Shown here one piece after another: positions 43,462 through 52,209 of a stretch of DNA of 64,000 bases. The translations under genes were made by a program, and so were the position numbers. The stretch spans positions 124,001 to 188,000 of the forward strand of contig JAMLJG010000001.1 in assembly GCA_023953695.1 (NCBI GenBank), read 5' to 3'. Within the stretch, counting starts at the first letter, position 1, and the number at the start of each line of letters is the position of its first letter. This stretch comes from Kiritimatiellia bacterium. Lineage in GTDB: Bacteria > Verrucomicrobiota > Kiritimatiellia > CAIVKH01. The notes below the pieces were generated by a model, which was not told the DNA's origin, made no database searches, and saw only the letters and a list, made by a program, of their open reading frames with translations.

Positions 43462-45114
43462 ATGTATCGGTTATCGTTCCTAAATGGCCGCTTGAAGGGC
43501 CGGCGCGTGACAGTTCAGCAGGGTGTTCTGCTGATCGGCCGCGATTCGTCTTGCGAAGTCGAATTGTCGGACGACGCCCTCGTCGCGCACCAGCATATTC
43601 AGCTCGAAACGCGGAAGGATGGTGTGTGGCTGCGCGATCTCGACACGATGACCCCCGCGATGGTCAACGGCGAGGCGGTGACCGAAGTTAAGCTTCGCGC
43701 AGGCGATCTCATTCAAGTCGGCAACACCCAGATCGAGTTTCAGCCGGTCTCCATGACCCCTGTTTCTCCGCGTCGGCGGCGAAGTCGCCTGCACGCGCTG
43801 ACCGTGCTGGCCGTCGGCGGGATCCTCGCGATTGAGGTGGCCTTCATTTTTATTTTCCCCATTTGGCACAGCCGGTTCATGGAAAAAACCGCGCCCGCTG
43901 CGCCGACGAATGCCCCTGCCGCAGTGGCGAGTTCCGCGAGCGCTCCTGCAGGGCCATCCGCAGCGACGGGCACTACGGAGACTGTCGAAGTGGATCCGGC
44001 GCTTCAGGCGGAAGTCTCCGAACTCAAGCAGGCGGTGAGCGGGTTGCGCGAGCAGGTCCAAGCTCTGAGCCCTCAGGCGACATCAAACGAAGAGAGCGTG
44101 GCTGCTGAACCATTGCCTCCACAGCCGATCGTCCTGCAGGCGAAGCCCTCCGTAAGCCCGACCCCCCCAGCACCCGTTGTGGAGCAAAAGGCGAACGCCG
44201 CGCAGCCGCCTCCGATGATCCGCCCGGAACCAGAAGATCCGCTCGAAGCGAAAGTGCGCGAACTCATGACCTTTGCGCAAGTGGAAGCGCGAAAGGGAAA
44301 CCTGCTCTCCGCCGATCAGGCCCTGGAACGTGTTCTAATGCTTTCGCCCGACTCTGTATCGGGCCTGATGGAGCGCGCGCGACTCTACGAGAAGCGCGGC
44401 ATGTTGAAGGATGCCGGCGAACTCTGGGCTCAGGTGCTGCCACTCGTCGTGGGAACGCCCGAATATGACGAAGCCATGGCCGAGCGCCAGCGTCTCGCCC
44501 GAGAGGAATCGGCGCGCCTCACCGCCGCCGTTGAGGCAGAGCTGAACCGCCCGCCTGCTGCGCCGTTGCGACAAATACGGATCACCTCGATTGACCGCGA
44601 GCGGTTTCAAGGCAACGAAGAGTTCGACGAAATGCGCGTCCTGCATATCCACATCCGTCCGCGCCTCGACGAAGGACGAGTGGACTCCGACTCGCTGGAA
44701 GTGCGCGTGGTTTTCTTTGATCGCGCCTCCGGCTCTTCCACGGCAGTCCCCACCGATGCCACCGTTCCTACCGAGCCATTGCGTGTGGATGGTGACTGGG
44801 CGCCCGGCGAGCAAAAGACCGTCACCGCCACCTACGTGATTCCGCGCCGCTTCCGCGAGGAAGAAGCCCTGCGAACCGGCCAGCGTCGCGTGTACGACGG
44901 CTATCGCGTTCAAGTTTGGTATAAAGGCGCCCTGCAAGACGAAGAGGCAACCCCGCGCAGCCTGCTCAAAGGCCCGATGCCGCGGCTCGCGCCGCCCTCC
45001 ACCTCCAGGCCCGCTCCCAAACCTGTGCTCCCCAGCGCCAAGTCCGCCCCATCTGCCGCGCCAGAGCCCGCCCATGCGAGCACGCCATCCCTCGATACCC
45101 CTATGCGGAGATAA
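43462..45114 (+). CDS. FHA-domain membrane protein with coiled coil and TPR
   Basis: 550 residues. The N-terminal FHA domain (residues about 3-98) has the family's LIGRDSSCEVEL, HQHIQLE and G..L.VGNTQIEF positions, and binds phosphothreonine partners in other systems. One membrane helix (about residues 112-137, ..LHALTVLAVGGILAIEVAF..) is followed by an Ala/Pro linker, a short coiled coil (..EVSELKQAVSGLREQVQAL..), a TPR-like pair (about 265-350, ..KGNLLSADQALERVLMLSPDS..), and a beta-rich domain (370-480). GAGTGAGG lies before the ATG. Expression with shikimate kinase (3-nt gap) suggests an operon. With the divergent KTSC-parA operon it may form one localised assembly; that is inference. Confidence 0.85.
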   Translation: MYRLSFLNGRLKGRRVTVQQGVLLIGRDSSCEVELSDDALVAHQHIQLETRKDGVWLRDLDTMTPAMVNGEAVTEVKLRAGDLIQVGNTQIEFQPVSMTPVSPRRRRSRLHALTVLAVGGILAIEVAFIFIFPIWHSRFMEKTAPAAPTNAPAAVASSASAPAGPSAATGTTETVEVDPALQAEVSELKQAVSGLREQVQALSPQATSNEESVAAEPLPPQPIVLQAKPSVSPTPPAPVVEQKANAAQPPPMIRPEPEDPLEAKVRELMTFAQVEARKGNLLSADQALERVLMLSPDSVSGLMERARLYEKRGMLKDAGELWAQVLPLVVGTPEYDEAMAERQRLAREESARLTAAVEAELNRPPAAPLRQIRITSIDRERFQGNEEFDEMRVLHIHIRPRLDEGRVDSDSLEVRVVFFDRASGSSTAVPTDATVPTEPLRVDGDWAPGEQKTVTATYVIPRRFREEEALRTGQRRVYDGYRVQVWYKGALQDEEATPRSLLKGPMPRLAPPSTSRPAPKPVLPSAKSAPSAAPEPAHASTPSLDTPMRR

Positions 45115-45117
45115 TTC

Positions 45118-45654
45118 ATGGCCAACACCCCTCCCGTTCTCGGCTCGAGCAACATCATCCTCGTCGGCTTCATGGGCACAGGAAAAAGCGCCACCGGCAG
45201 AGCGCTCGCCGCGCGACTCAATCGCGAATTTCTCGACATGGATACACTCATCGAGCAGCGCGAACAGCGCTCCATTCCCGCCATCTTTGCCGACTCCGGC
45301 GAGCCCTATTTCCGCGCCCTCGAACGCGCCCTCGTTCAAGAACTTTCCGCTCGCAACGACCTGGTCATTGCGCCCGGCGGCGGCATTGTCTTGAATCCCG
45401 ACAACATCCGCGACTTCAGCCGGACGGGCCACGTGATCTGCCTCCGCGCCACTCCGGAAATGATTCTTCAGCGCGTCGGCGACGACCCGAACCGACCGCT
45501 ACTCCAAACGGCAGACAAGCTCGGCCGCATCCGCGAGCTGCTCGCCAAACGCCAACACCTCTACGACGCCATCCCCCTCCAGATCGAGACGGACGGCAAG
45601 ACCGCAGACGAAGTCGCTCTCGAAATCCTCGCGCTCCTCAACCCGCCGCGCTGA
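45118..45654 (+). CDS. aroK: Shikimate kinase
   Basis: 178 residues, the usual length. It phosphorylates shikimate with ATP in aromatic amino acid synthesis, in the cytoplasm. The P-loop GFMGTGKS ends with K23; the metal-binding aspartates are D40 and D42 in FLDMD; GESYFR-like E..YFRALE, the substrate motif PGGGIV, and the lid RPLL are all present. It starts 3 nt after the FHA gene, so translation is probably coupled. Confidence 0.95.
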   Translation: MANTPPVLGSSNIILVGFMGTGKSATGRALAARLNREFLDMDTLIEQREQRSIPAIFADSGEPYFRALERALVQELSARNDLVIAPGGGIVLNPDNIRDFSRTGHVICLRATPEMILQRVGDDPNRPLLQTADKLGRIRELLAKRQHLYDAIPLQIETDGKTADEVALEILALLNPPR

Positions 45655-45750
45655 AACTTCCAACGCTTGGAAGATTCGGCCTCGACGAGTCTGCGCTCCG
45701 GCCAGTCCGCGCTTGCGCGCGCGCGAGTTCCCCGCTACACCAGCGCGCGA

Positions 45751-46101
45751 ATGAATGCACCTGTCGCTCATCCGCTGCTGATTGTGATCGGCACGCAATT
45801 GTTGTTCACGCTGTCCGACTTCATGGGGCGCTTCTACATGCGCCGCAACGGTCTGGATTGGTCCATCCTCGCCTCGGGCTGGTTCTGGGGCTATCAGGCC
45901 CTCCGCCAAGTGGCGACGGTGGGTCAACTGTATGTCTTCGCCTATGTACCGCTGGGCAAGACGATGGCGCTTTTCGGTGCGACATCCATCGTGTTGAGCA
46001 ATGTGCTGGGCTTTCTCTTCCTGAAGGAAGTGCTCTCGCCGGCGGCGTATGGCGGGGTCGCGCTGGCCGTGGTTGCGATCCTCGTTATGGCGTTTCGGTG
46101 A
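45751..46101 (+). CDS. Small EamA/SMR-like membrane protein
   Basis: 116 residues from ATG 45,751, chosen because the first membrane helix begins directly after it; the frame to 45,667 codes for a polar shadow sequence. Four hydrophobic helices fill the protein, with a conserved-looking QLLFTLSDFMGRFYMRRNG first segment and LGKTMALFGATSIVLSN, followed by FLFLKEVLSPAAYGG, the EamA/SMR fourth-helix phrase. Such half-size proteins are proposed dimeric exporters; the substrate is unknown. No clear ribosome binding site is seen. Its last 17 nt overlap the convergent LolA-like gene. Confidence 0.65.
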   Translation: MNAPVAHPLLIVIGTQLLFTLSDFMGRFYMRRNGLDWSILASGWFWGYQALRQVATVGQLYVFAYVPLGKTMALFGATSIVLSNVLGFLFLKEVLSPAAYGGVALAVVAILVMAFR

Positions 46102-47059
46102 CGGGCTCGTCCGCAGTCGGCTGGGGCGTTGAAGCTGGCGATTCGATCGCAGCTTCCGGAATGACGGGAGTGGGGGTGACGCCCTCGACCTCTTCGCCCA
46201 TCGGCTCTTCCTCGGCATCCTCGGAGAGATCGTCCTGCGATGCGTCTTCGCTCTGCGCACCGTCTTCGCGGAGGTAATTCTTGCGCGTGCGGTCTTCGAC
46301 GTTGCGAACGCGAAGAACCGTTTTTGTTTTGGCGGGCAGGCTGGTGATCTCGATGTCTTTGATGACCCAGCGGCCGTTGATCTTCTTGAAACTCTTCACA
46401 TCCATTCGGCGAATGGGATTATTCTCCGCGTCATACGTCTCTGCCTTGAGCATGATGTTGATGTGCGGGTCAATCCACAGGCGCACACCCGAGCAGCCGG
46501 AGAACGCATCGGGCGCGGCAATGTCCACCACCCAGCATTTGCGCCCCTTCACTTCTTCGCGGCCCTTGGTGACGGCATCGGGCCACCAGAGGAATGACAG
46601 GCTCAAATCCATCCAACTAAAATCAATGCCCGGGATGGGCGAAACGAGATCGGGCAAAGGCGCCGCTTGGAGTGGGCGCCCCTCAAAGAAGTGATATTCG
46701 GGTTGATGAAGCGCGGGCCACGTGATGGCGAGATGTTGATCCGCCGTGCCGAAGGCGTCGCGCAAGGTGTAGCGCGCGGTGGGTGGCTCCGCTTGCCAAT
46801 CGAGCAGCATTTCCACGCTGCGCCGCACATCGGGTTCGCCATCCCGGCCGCGCGCCTTGAGGTCGCCTGTGATGCGCAGCGGGATGTCGGGGAGGGCGAA
46901 GATCACGCTGTCCAACAGCTCTCGCGCGGCGGGCAAATCCGTGCGAAGAGGCGGCTGCGCCTCGCTCGGCGCAACGGGGAGCGCGAAGAAGGTGAGCGAC
47001 GCGAGGAGGAGGAGTGCGGGGCGAGCGCATCGTGCGCGGAGCGGCGCGAGAATGTTCAT
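46085..47059 (-). CDS. LolA-like outer-membrane lipoprotein-sorting protein
   Basis: 324 residues. A signal peptide (..ALLLLASLTFFALPVAPSEAQ) precedes a beta-rich domain that fits the LolA_like/outer membrane lipoprotein-sorting family: ..LRITGDLKARG.., ..FSWMDLSLSFLWWPDA.., ..GRKCWVVDIAAPDA.., and the AETYDAENNPIRRMDVKSFKKINGRW-type strands. The protein ends with an acidic Glu/Asp and Pro-rich tail (residues about 265-324) that is not part of the fold. It acts in the periplasm, probably in lipoprotein or envelope traffic. Its ATG overlaps the lon stop (ATGA), so it is the last gene of the hsp20-lon operon, an unusual place for it. Confidence 0.75.
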   Translation of the reverse strand: MNILAPLRARCARPALLLLASLTFFALPVAPSEAQPPLRTDLPAARELLDSVIFALPDIPLRITGDLKARGRDGEPDVRRSVEMLLDWQAEPPTARYTLRDAFGTADQHLAITWPALHQPEYHFFEGRPLQAAPLPDLVSPIPGIDFSWMDLSLSFLWWPDAVTKGREEVKGRKCWVVDIAAPDAFSGCSGVRLWIDPHINIMLKAETYDAENNPIRRMDVKSFKKINGRWVIKDIEITSLPAKTKTVLRVRNVEDRTRKNYLREDGAQSEDASQDDLSEDAEEEPMGEEVEGVTPTPVIPEAAIESPASTPQPTADEPVTETP

Positions 47060-49494
47060 TTTTTATGACGTCTTTTTGCGGGGCGTTTGGGCGGGGAGCT
47101 GTTGAGGATGTAGCGCAATGCTGAGTCCGCGCTTTGTGCGAAGCGAAACGTGACTTTCTTGAGAATCTCCGGCGGCACGTCTTCGAGGTGGCGCCGATTG
47201 CCAGCGGGCAACACGATCGTGGTGATCTCCGCGCGGCTGGCGGCGAGGACTTTTTCTTTGATTCCGCCCACCGGCATAATGCGGCCACGCAGCGTAATTT
47301 CCCCTGTCATCGCAGTGTGCGAGGGAATCGGTTTGCCCGTCACGAGGGAAACCAGCGCGGCGAGAATGGCCACCCCTGCGGAAGGTCCGTCCTTGGGAAT
47401 CGCGCCCGCTGGGACGTGAATGTGAAAATCCGTGTTCTCAGCAAATTTCGGGTCGAGTTTCAATTCCGCCGCGTGGGAGCGGACGTAGCTCAGCGCCGCC
47501 CGGGCCGACTCCTTCATCACATCGCCGAGCGAGCCCGTCAAAATGAGCTGTCCACTGCCCGGCATCTTGGTTGCTTCAATGAAGAGAATATCCCCTCCCG
47601 CAAACGTCCAAGCCAGGCCCGTGGCGATGCCGGGCAGGGTCTGTGTTTCGGCGGTTTCCGATTCAAAGCGCACGGGTCCCAGCCACGTATGGAGCATCGC
47701 CGGTTTGATCGAGATGCGTTGGGTTCTACCCTCCGCAATTTTGCGCGCGCCTTTTCGGCAGAGGCTGGCCAATTCGCGATCGAGATTGCGGACGCCAGCC
47801 TCGCGCGTGTAGTGGGCAATGACCTGCGCCACCGTTTCGCGCGGGATCGAGAGTTGCGCGCGCTTCAGTCCGTGATTGGCGATTTGGCGCGGGAGCAAGT
47901 GCTTCATCGCGATGAACAGTTTTTCCTGCTGCGTATAGCCGGGAAGCTCTATCAGCTCCATGCGATCGCGCAGGGGGGCGGGCATTGTGTCCACGATGTT
48001 GCCGGTGGCGATGAAGAGGATTTGCGAGAGATCGAATGGCGCATCGAGATAGTGATCGGTGAATGTGCTGTTTTGCGCCGGATCCAAGACTTCGAGCAGC
48101 GCCGCTGCCGGGTCGCCGCGAAAATCGGCGCCGAGCTTGTCAATTTCATCGAGCATAAACACGGGATTGCGCGACCCCGCCTTGCGCAAGCTCTGAATGA
48201 TGCGCCCCGGCATTGCGCCGATGTAGGTGCGCCGATGCCCGCGAATTTCGGCTTCGTCCCGCATGCCGCCCAGCGACATCCGCACAAACGAGCGCCCCAA
48301 CGCGCGCGCGATGGATTGGCCGAGGGAGGTTTTGCCCACGCCCGGCGGCCCCACGAAGCAGAGGATTGGGCCCTTCATGTCCCGCTTGAGTTTGAGGACG
48401 GAGAGATATTCGAGAATACGATCTTTGACCTTCTTCAGGTCGTAGTGATCCTCATCGAGGATTTTAGCTGCGCGCGGGATGTCCAGGTGATCCTCGGTGG
48501 AGGTGGTCCAGGGAAGTTCGCTGAGAATGTCGAGATAGGTTCGGATCACGCCGTATTCGGGCGATGCAGCGGGGATGGAGGAGAGGCGATCCATCTCTTT
48601 GCGCGCGATCTTCTCGACATCGGGCGGCATCTTCGCCTTCTTGATCTTTTCTTCCAGCTCGTTGGCGTTGAGTTGGCTCTGGTCTGTTTCGCCCAGCTCC
48701 TTCTTGATCGCCTTGAGTTGTTCGCGCAGGAAAAATTCGCGCTGCGTCTTGGAGAATGTTTGGCTGACCTGCGACTGGATCTCGTTGCCCATGCGCAGCA
48801 CCTCGCGCTCGCGGTTGAGCAGGGGGCCGAGTCGCTTGAGGCGTTCCTGTGGGCGGTTCTCTGCGAGCAGCGCCTGACGGTCTTCCAGCGACATATTCAG
48901 GTTTGCCGCAATCAAGTCGGCGAGATTTGCGGGCTCGTCAATGTTGACCACCGCGATCTTGAGCTCGTCGGGCAGCATGGGAGACATGGCGATGATGTCC
49001 TGAAACTGCGTGGTGGCATTGCGCGCCAGCGCGGCCGTTTCGATTGTATCCTCGACCACTTCGCTCTGCACCGTGTAGCGACTGCGGAGGTATGCGCCTT
49101 CTATTGCCGGGCCTTGCACGATGCAGCGCGAGACGCCTTGCACCAAGACGCGCACCGTGTCATCGGGAAAGCGCAGCATCTTGAGCAAGCGGCACAAGCA
49201 GGCGGCAGACATAAGGTCTTCCAGTGCGACTTGATCATCCGGCACGCCGCGATTCTTCTGAAGAGAGCAGATCAGGAAGCGGCCAGTGGCGCCCACATCC
49301 TCGACCAGCTTGGCAGACTTCTTTGTATTGACCAGAAGTGGCGCGATCATGCCGGGAAACATCACGATGTCGCCCAGCGGCAGCACCGGCAGGACCGGAG
49401 GCGGCGTGTCCTCGCTCGAATCGAGTTCAAAGGGCGTGTTCTGCGGCGGTGTCTCCGGGGTTGGCGCAGGCTGTGATTTCTTCTTTTTCGACAT
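47056..49494 (-). CDS. lon: ATP-dependent protease Lon
   Basis: 812 residues from ATG 49,494, 1 nt after the hsp20 stop; the longer frame to 49,554 lies inside hsp20. It degrades damaged and regulatory proteins in the cytoplasm. N-terminal LON domain (about residues 35-240, ..LPVLPLGDIVMFPGM..), AAA+ domain with Walker A GPPGVGKTS near 385 and Walker B FMLDEIDKLG near 448, and C-terminal S16 protease with the catalytic Ser in KDGPSAG near 703 and Lys in VGGIKEKV near 744. The N-terminal 30 residues are a Lys/Pro/Thr-rich extension. It is co-transcribed with the small heat-shock protein, a sensible quality-control pair. Confidence 0.97.
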   Translation of the reverse strand: MSKKKKSQPAPTPETPPQNTPFELDSSEDTPPPVLPVLPLGDIVMFPGMIAPLLVNTKKSAKLVEDVGATGRFLICSLQKNRGVPDDQVALEDLMSAACLCRLLKMLRFPDDTVRVLVQGVSRCIVQGPAIEGAYLRSRYTVQSEVVEDTIETAALARNATTQFQDIIAMSPMLPDELKIAVVNIDEPANLADLIAANLNMSLEDRQALLAENRPQERLKRLGPLLNREREVLRMGNEIQSQVSQTFSKTQREFFLREQLKAIKKELGETDQSQLNANELEEKIKKAKMPPDVEKIARKEMDRLSSIPAASPEYGVIRTYLDILSELPWTTSTEDHLDIPRAAKILDEDHYDLKKVKDRILEYLSVLKLKRDMKGPILCFVGPPGVGKTSLGQSIARALGRSFVRMSLGGMRDEAEIRGHRRTYIGAMPGRIIQSLRKAGSRNPVFMLDEIDKLGADFRGDPAAALLEVLDPAQNSTFTDHYLDAPFDLSQILFIATGNIVDTMPAPLRDRMELIELPGYTQQEKLFIAMKHLLPRQIANHGLKRAQLSIPRETVAQVIAHYTREAGVRNLDRELASLCRKGARKIAEGRTQRISIKPAMLHTWLGPVRFESETAETQTLPGIATGLAWTFAGGDILFIEATKMPGSGQLILTGSLGDVMKESARAALSYVRSHAAELKLDPKFAENTDFHIHVPAGAIPKDGPSAGVAILAALVSLVTGKPIPSHTAMTGEITLRGRIMPVGGIKEKVLAASRAEITTIVLPAGNRRHLEDVPPEILKKVTFRFAQSADSALRYILNSSPPKRPAKRRHKK

Positions 49495-49495
49495 G

Positions 49496-49927
49496 TCAGC
49501 CACCCACCTCGATTCGAATGCGCGTTGTGTGCGGAGTGGGCGCGCGTGGGACATGGATGATCAGAATGCCTTCCTTGAACGTGGCGCGCGCGTGTTCGCC
49601 ATCCACGGCGAAGGGGAGGGGAAAGATTCTCTCGAAGCAGCCAAAATCAATTTCCATCTGTCGCAGGCGATAGCCGTCGGCGGTTTCCTTGCTCTGGGGA
49701 TCGCGCCGCGAGCCGCGCACGGCAAGCGTCTGGTCATCCGTCTGAATTTCCACATCGTTGGGCGAAACGCCCGCCAACTCGATGCGAATCAGGAGGCCCC
49801 CGGGACTCTCGAAAACGTCCGCATTGGGCGACCACGCGGGCGCTCGCGGCGCCGGGCGCCCGCCTTCATCGAGCCCGCTGAGTTTGCGTTGCAACTGGCC
49901 CCACTGAAAAAAGAAATTCCCCGACAT
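49496..49927 (-). CDS. Small heat-shock protein, Hsp20/alpha-crystallin family
   Basis: 143 residues from ATG 49,927. This start is fixed by the promoter immediately upstream; the longer frame to 49,987 would contain the promoter. The alpha-crystallin domain (about residues 35-135) has WSPNADVFESPGGLLIRIELAGV, the R..E.DFGCFERIFPLP stretch, and the closing A.FKEGILIIHVPR. It is an ATP-independent holdase that keeps unfolded proteins soluble. It heads the hsp20-lon-LolA-like operon. Confidence 0.92.
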   Translation of the reverse strand: MSGNFFFQWGQLQRKLSGLDEGGRPAPRAPAWSPNADVFESPGGLLIRIELAGVSPNDVEIQTDDQTLAVRGSRRDPQSKETADGYRLRQMEIDFGCFERIFPLPFAVDGEHARATFKEGILIIHVPRAPTPHTTRIRIEVGG

Positions 49928-49937
49928 AACAGCGGGA

Positions 49938-49966
49938 ACTATACGCCGTTCCAGGCTGAGCCTCAA
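49938..49966 (-). promoter_or_regulatory. Promoter of hsp20-lon operon, leaderless
   Basis: On the minus strand: -35 TTGAGG (49,961-49,966), 17-bp spacer, -10 TATAGT (49,938-49,943). Only 10 nt separate the -10 from the ATG at 49,927, so the leader would be 0-5 nt. There is no Shine-Dalgarno sequence. Confidence 0.6.
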
Positions 49967-49987
49967 GACGGAAGGGGAAATTGGCAT

Positions 49988-50016
49988 TTGTGCATTTCCG
50001 GCTGCGCCGCTATTCT
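49988..50016 (+). promoter_or_regulatory. Promoter of the AsmA-like gene, leaderless
   Basis: -35 TTGTGC (49,988-49,993), 17-bp spacer, -10 TATTCT (50,011-50,016), then 7 nt to the ATG at 50,024. Transcription would begin at or beside the start codon. It is divergent from the hsp20 promoter 22 bp away. Confidence 0.5.
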
Positions 50017-50023
50017 TTGCGGC

Positions 50024-50917
50024 ATGAAAATAGTCCTGCGTATTGCGGCCTCTCTATTGCTGATTGCCTTGGTGGGTGGGCTGGTTGTTCACCAGTTGAT
50101 TAAGACCGAGGCGCGCCGATTTCTCGTGGCGCAGACCGGGTTTGACCTCGATATTGGGAAAGTGAAGGCGGGCCTTTTTTCAACACGCGTCGAGTTTGAC
50201 GATGTCACGGTGCGCAATCCGCCGGATTTCCCGGAGACCACAGCGATGGTCATTGATCGGATTGTGTTGGACTTGAATGTCGGTTCGCTGTTGCGCGGCA
50301 AGACGCACCTCACAGAATTGCAGCTCGATGTCCCTCGGATCGTGGTGGTGCGCAAAGAGACGGGCGAGACCAATTTCCAGCGGATGTCCGATACCATTCG
50401 CCGCAAGGCTGACGAGGCGGCGCAAAGCAAGAGCGCGCCGACCGAAGCTCCGCCTGCCCAGACACATGCGGATGACTCTGCTGCGCCCAACTCAGAAGCG
50501 GGCAACCCGGAAGAATCCAAGTCTGACACCCAGCCTGAACCCGAGTCCGTGCCGAAGACAAAGGCGACACGCCCCTTCCTAATTGATCGGCTTGCGGTAA
50601 GAATTGGGACCGTGGAATATCGCGACTACGGCGCGCCGGACGCCCCGGCTGTGAGCCAGATTGCATTGAATGTGGATCGCGAAGCCCAGCACGTTGAGAA
50701 TGCGCAGCAGATTCAATCGCTTTTGATCGGCGGGCTGATCGGCAGCTTCTTCAAGCAGGCGCTCAACGACGGCGGACAGAGCCTGAAGGCCGTCTTGGAA
50801 GATGAGAATCTGCGCAGCGAGGCGAAGCGAGTGGGGAAAGACCTCAAGCGCGCATTCAAAGGCTTTCTGGAGCAGGTTTCGCAACCTGCGGGAGATGCCG
50901 CGCCACAGAGTGAGTAA
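50024..50917 (+). CDS. AsmA-like membrane-anchored protein
   Basis: 297 residues from ATG 50,024; the open frame continues upstream through lon and hsp20 but that is shadow. One N-terminal membrane helix (residues 3-21, ..IAASLLLIALVGGLVV..) leads to an extracytoplasmic domain with AsmA/DUF748 phrases: TGFDLDIGKVKAGLFSTRVE, then LDLNVGSLLRGKTHLTEL and VPRIVVVRKETGETNFQR. A Pro/Ser/Glu linker (about 130-185) interrupts it, and RPFLIDRLAVRIGTVEYRDYG continues the fold. AsmA-like proteins act in lipid or outer-membrane protein transport; this is a short member. Confidence 0.75.
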   Translation: MKIVLRIAASLLLIALVGGLVVHQLIKTEARRFLVAQTGFDLDIGKVKAGLFSTRVEFDDVTVRNPPDFPETTAMVIDRIVLDLNVGSLLRGKTHLTELQLDVPRIVVVRKETGETNFQRMSDTIRRKADEAAQSKSAPTEAPPAQTHADDSAAPNSEAGNPEESKSDTQPEPESVPKTKATRPFLIDRLAVRIGTVEYRDYGAPDAPAVSQIALNVDREAQHVENAQQIQSLLIGGLIGSFFKQALNDGGQSLKAVLEDENLRSEAKRVGKDLKRAFKGFLEQVSQPAGDAAPQSE

Positions 50918-50937
50918 AAACGGCCCCGCAGCGTCGG

Positions 50938-52023
50938 TCAGCGCAGCAAGTTTTTCTTGAGATCGCGTGGGCGATTCAGAAAGGCAGTGAGGGTGAAGGC
51001 GAGGACGACGCCGATCGCGATGCCTGCTCCCAGCTTCCACCATCCGCCGCTGCGCGGGGTTTCATCTGCAACCTCCTCCGTCTCCTCGTCTGCGGCGAGA
51101 ATTGCCGCCTCCAGGTTGGAGGCCGTTGCCGCAATTGCGGTGGGCGTTGATGTCGGCGCGGATGGCGCGGCCGAGGGAGCGGGAGTTGCGGGGCGCGGGA
51201 CGGCATGGAATCCCGCCGTCAGCAGTTCGGTTGCCTTTTGATCGCGCACCTTCCGATCCTCGCTGCCGAGCACAACGGCAATGATGCGCACACCCTCACG
51301 CTGCGCCGTAGCCAGGATGGAAAACCCGGCTGCGCGGAAGAAGCCCGTCTTGAACCCGTCCACGCCTTCCACCACGCCGAGCAAATTGTTGTGGTTGCGC
51401 ATTTGGAACGTGTTGTCGCGAAAGCCGCGCTCCTTTTGAGAGGTATAGCGAAAGACGAGCGGGTGTTTGGCGAGTTCAACGCCGAGTCGTCCGAGGTCCC
51501 GCGCCGTTGTGGTATCCGGTGTTTGATCGGCGGATGGAGGGAGGCCGTGCGGACTTGCGAAGTGTGTATTCTTCATGCCCAGCGCTTGAGCCCTCTGATT
51601 CATCAACTGCACAAAAGCATCCCGCGATCCCGCCACATGAATCGCGAGGGCGAGCGCCGCATCATTGGCCGACTGGATCATCAGCGCTTCGAGCATTTCG
51701 TCGAGCGCGAAAGATTCCTTCTCCTTGAGATAGACCTGCGAGCCCCCCATTTTCGCTGCTTCGGCTGTCACGTTGATGCGGTCCGTCAGGCGCAGTGCGC
51801 CACTTTCGACCTTCTCGACCACTATGAGCAGCGTCATCAGCTTCAGCACGCTGGCCGGGTAGCCGACTGCATCGGCATTGCTCTCGAAAAGCACCGATCC
51901 ATCAGCCGCATTCAGCGTGATGGCCCCGCGATATGGATTTGCGGAAAGGAGTTCCGTTTTTGCAAAGGCCGATGACGCGGCGATTGCGAAGAGAACGGCG
52001 AGAAAAGCGGAAAGAATGCGCAT
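50938..52023 (-). CDS. D-alanyl-D-alanine carboxypeptidase (PBP5-type)
   Basis: 361 residues from ATG 52,023, with CAGGAG 5 nt upstream. It trims the terminal D-Ala of peptidoglycan stem peptides in the periplasm. A signal peptide (..FLAVLFAIAASSAFA) precedes the penicillin-binding domain: S58-x-x-K61 (SVLK), S118-x-N120 (SAN), and KTG in DGFKTGFFRAAG. The C-terminus differs from classic DacA: after an Ala/Pro/Thr-rich linker comes a membrane helix (..AGIAIGVVLAFTLTAFL..) with a short basic tail, so anchoring is by a C-terminal helix and no PBP5 C-terminal beta domain is seen. It converges on the AsmA-like gene. Confidence 0.92.
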   Translation of the reverse strand: MRILSAFLAVLFAIAASSAFAKTELLSANPYRGAITLNAADGSVLFESNADAVGYPASVLKLMTLLIVVEKVESGALRLTDRINVTAEAAKMGGSQVYLKEKESFALDEMLEALMIQSANDAALALAIHVAGSRDAFVQLMNQRAQALGMKNTHFASPHGLPPSADQTPDTTTARDLGRLGVELAKHPLVFRYTSQKERGFRDNTFQMRNHNNLLGVVEGVDGFKTGFFRAAGFSILATAQREGVRIIAVVLGSEDRKVRDQKATELLTAGFHAVPRPATPAPSAAPSAPTSTPTAIAATASNLEAAILAADEETEEVADETPRSGGWWKLGAGIAIGVVLAFTLTAFLNRPRDLKKNLLR

Positions 52024-52209
52024 GCGAGCTCCTGATAAATGTCCGTTACCGTCCGGCACACCGAGGAGAGGGTCAAGGAAGAAGTGGCAACCCGCCGACG
52101 GGCGATGTATTCGCTGTGGTCGAATTGCAATCTGGGATTGCGATTTGGCGCCAATCGTGTAGTCTCGTCCCCCTTGAAGGTGTGTCGTTTGTTTGCTTAG
52201 GGGTGCTTA

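Noticed and set aside
47134..49476. 780-aa plus-strand frame opposite lon
   Set aside because: Antisense shadow; lon motifs are complete and in order on the minus strand.
49286..50023. Upstream extension of the AsmA-like gene
   Set aside because: It would run antisense through lon and hsp20 and through two promoters; the hydrophobic signal helix begins at the ATG 50,024.
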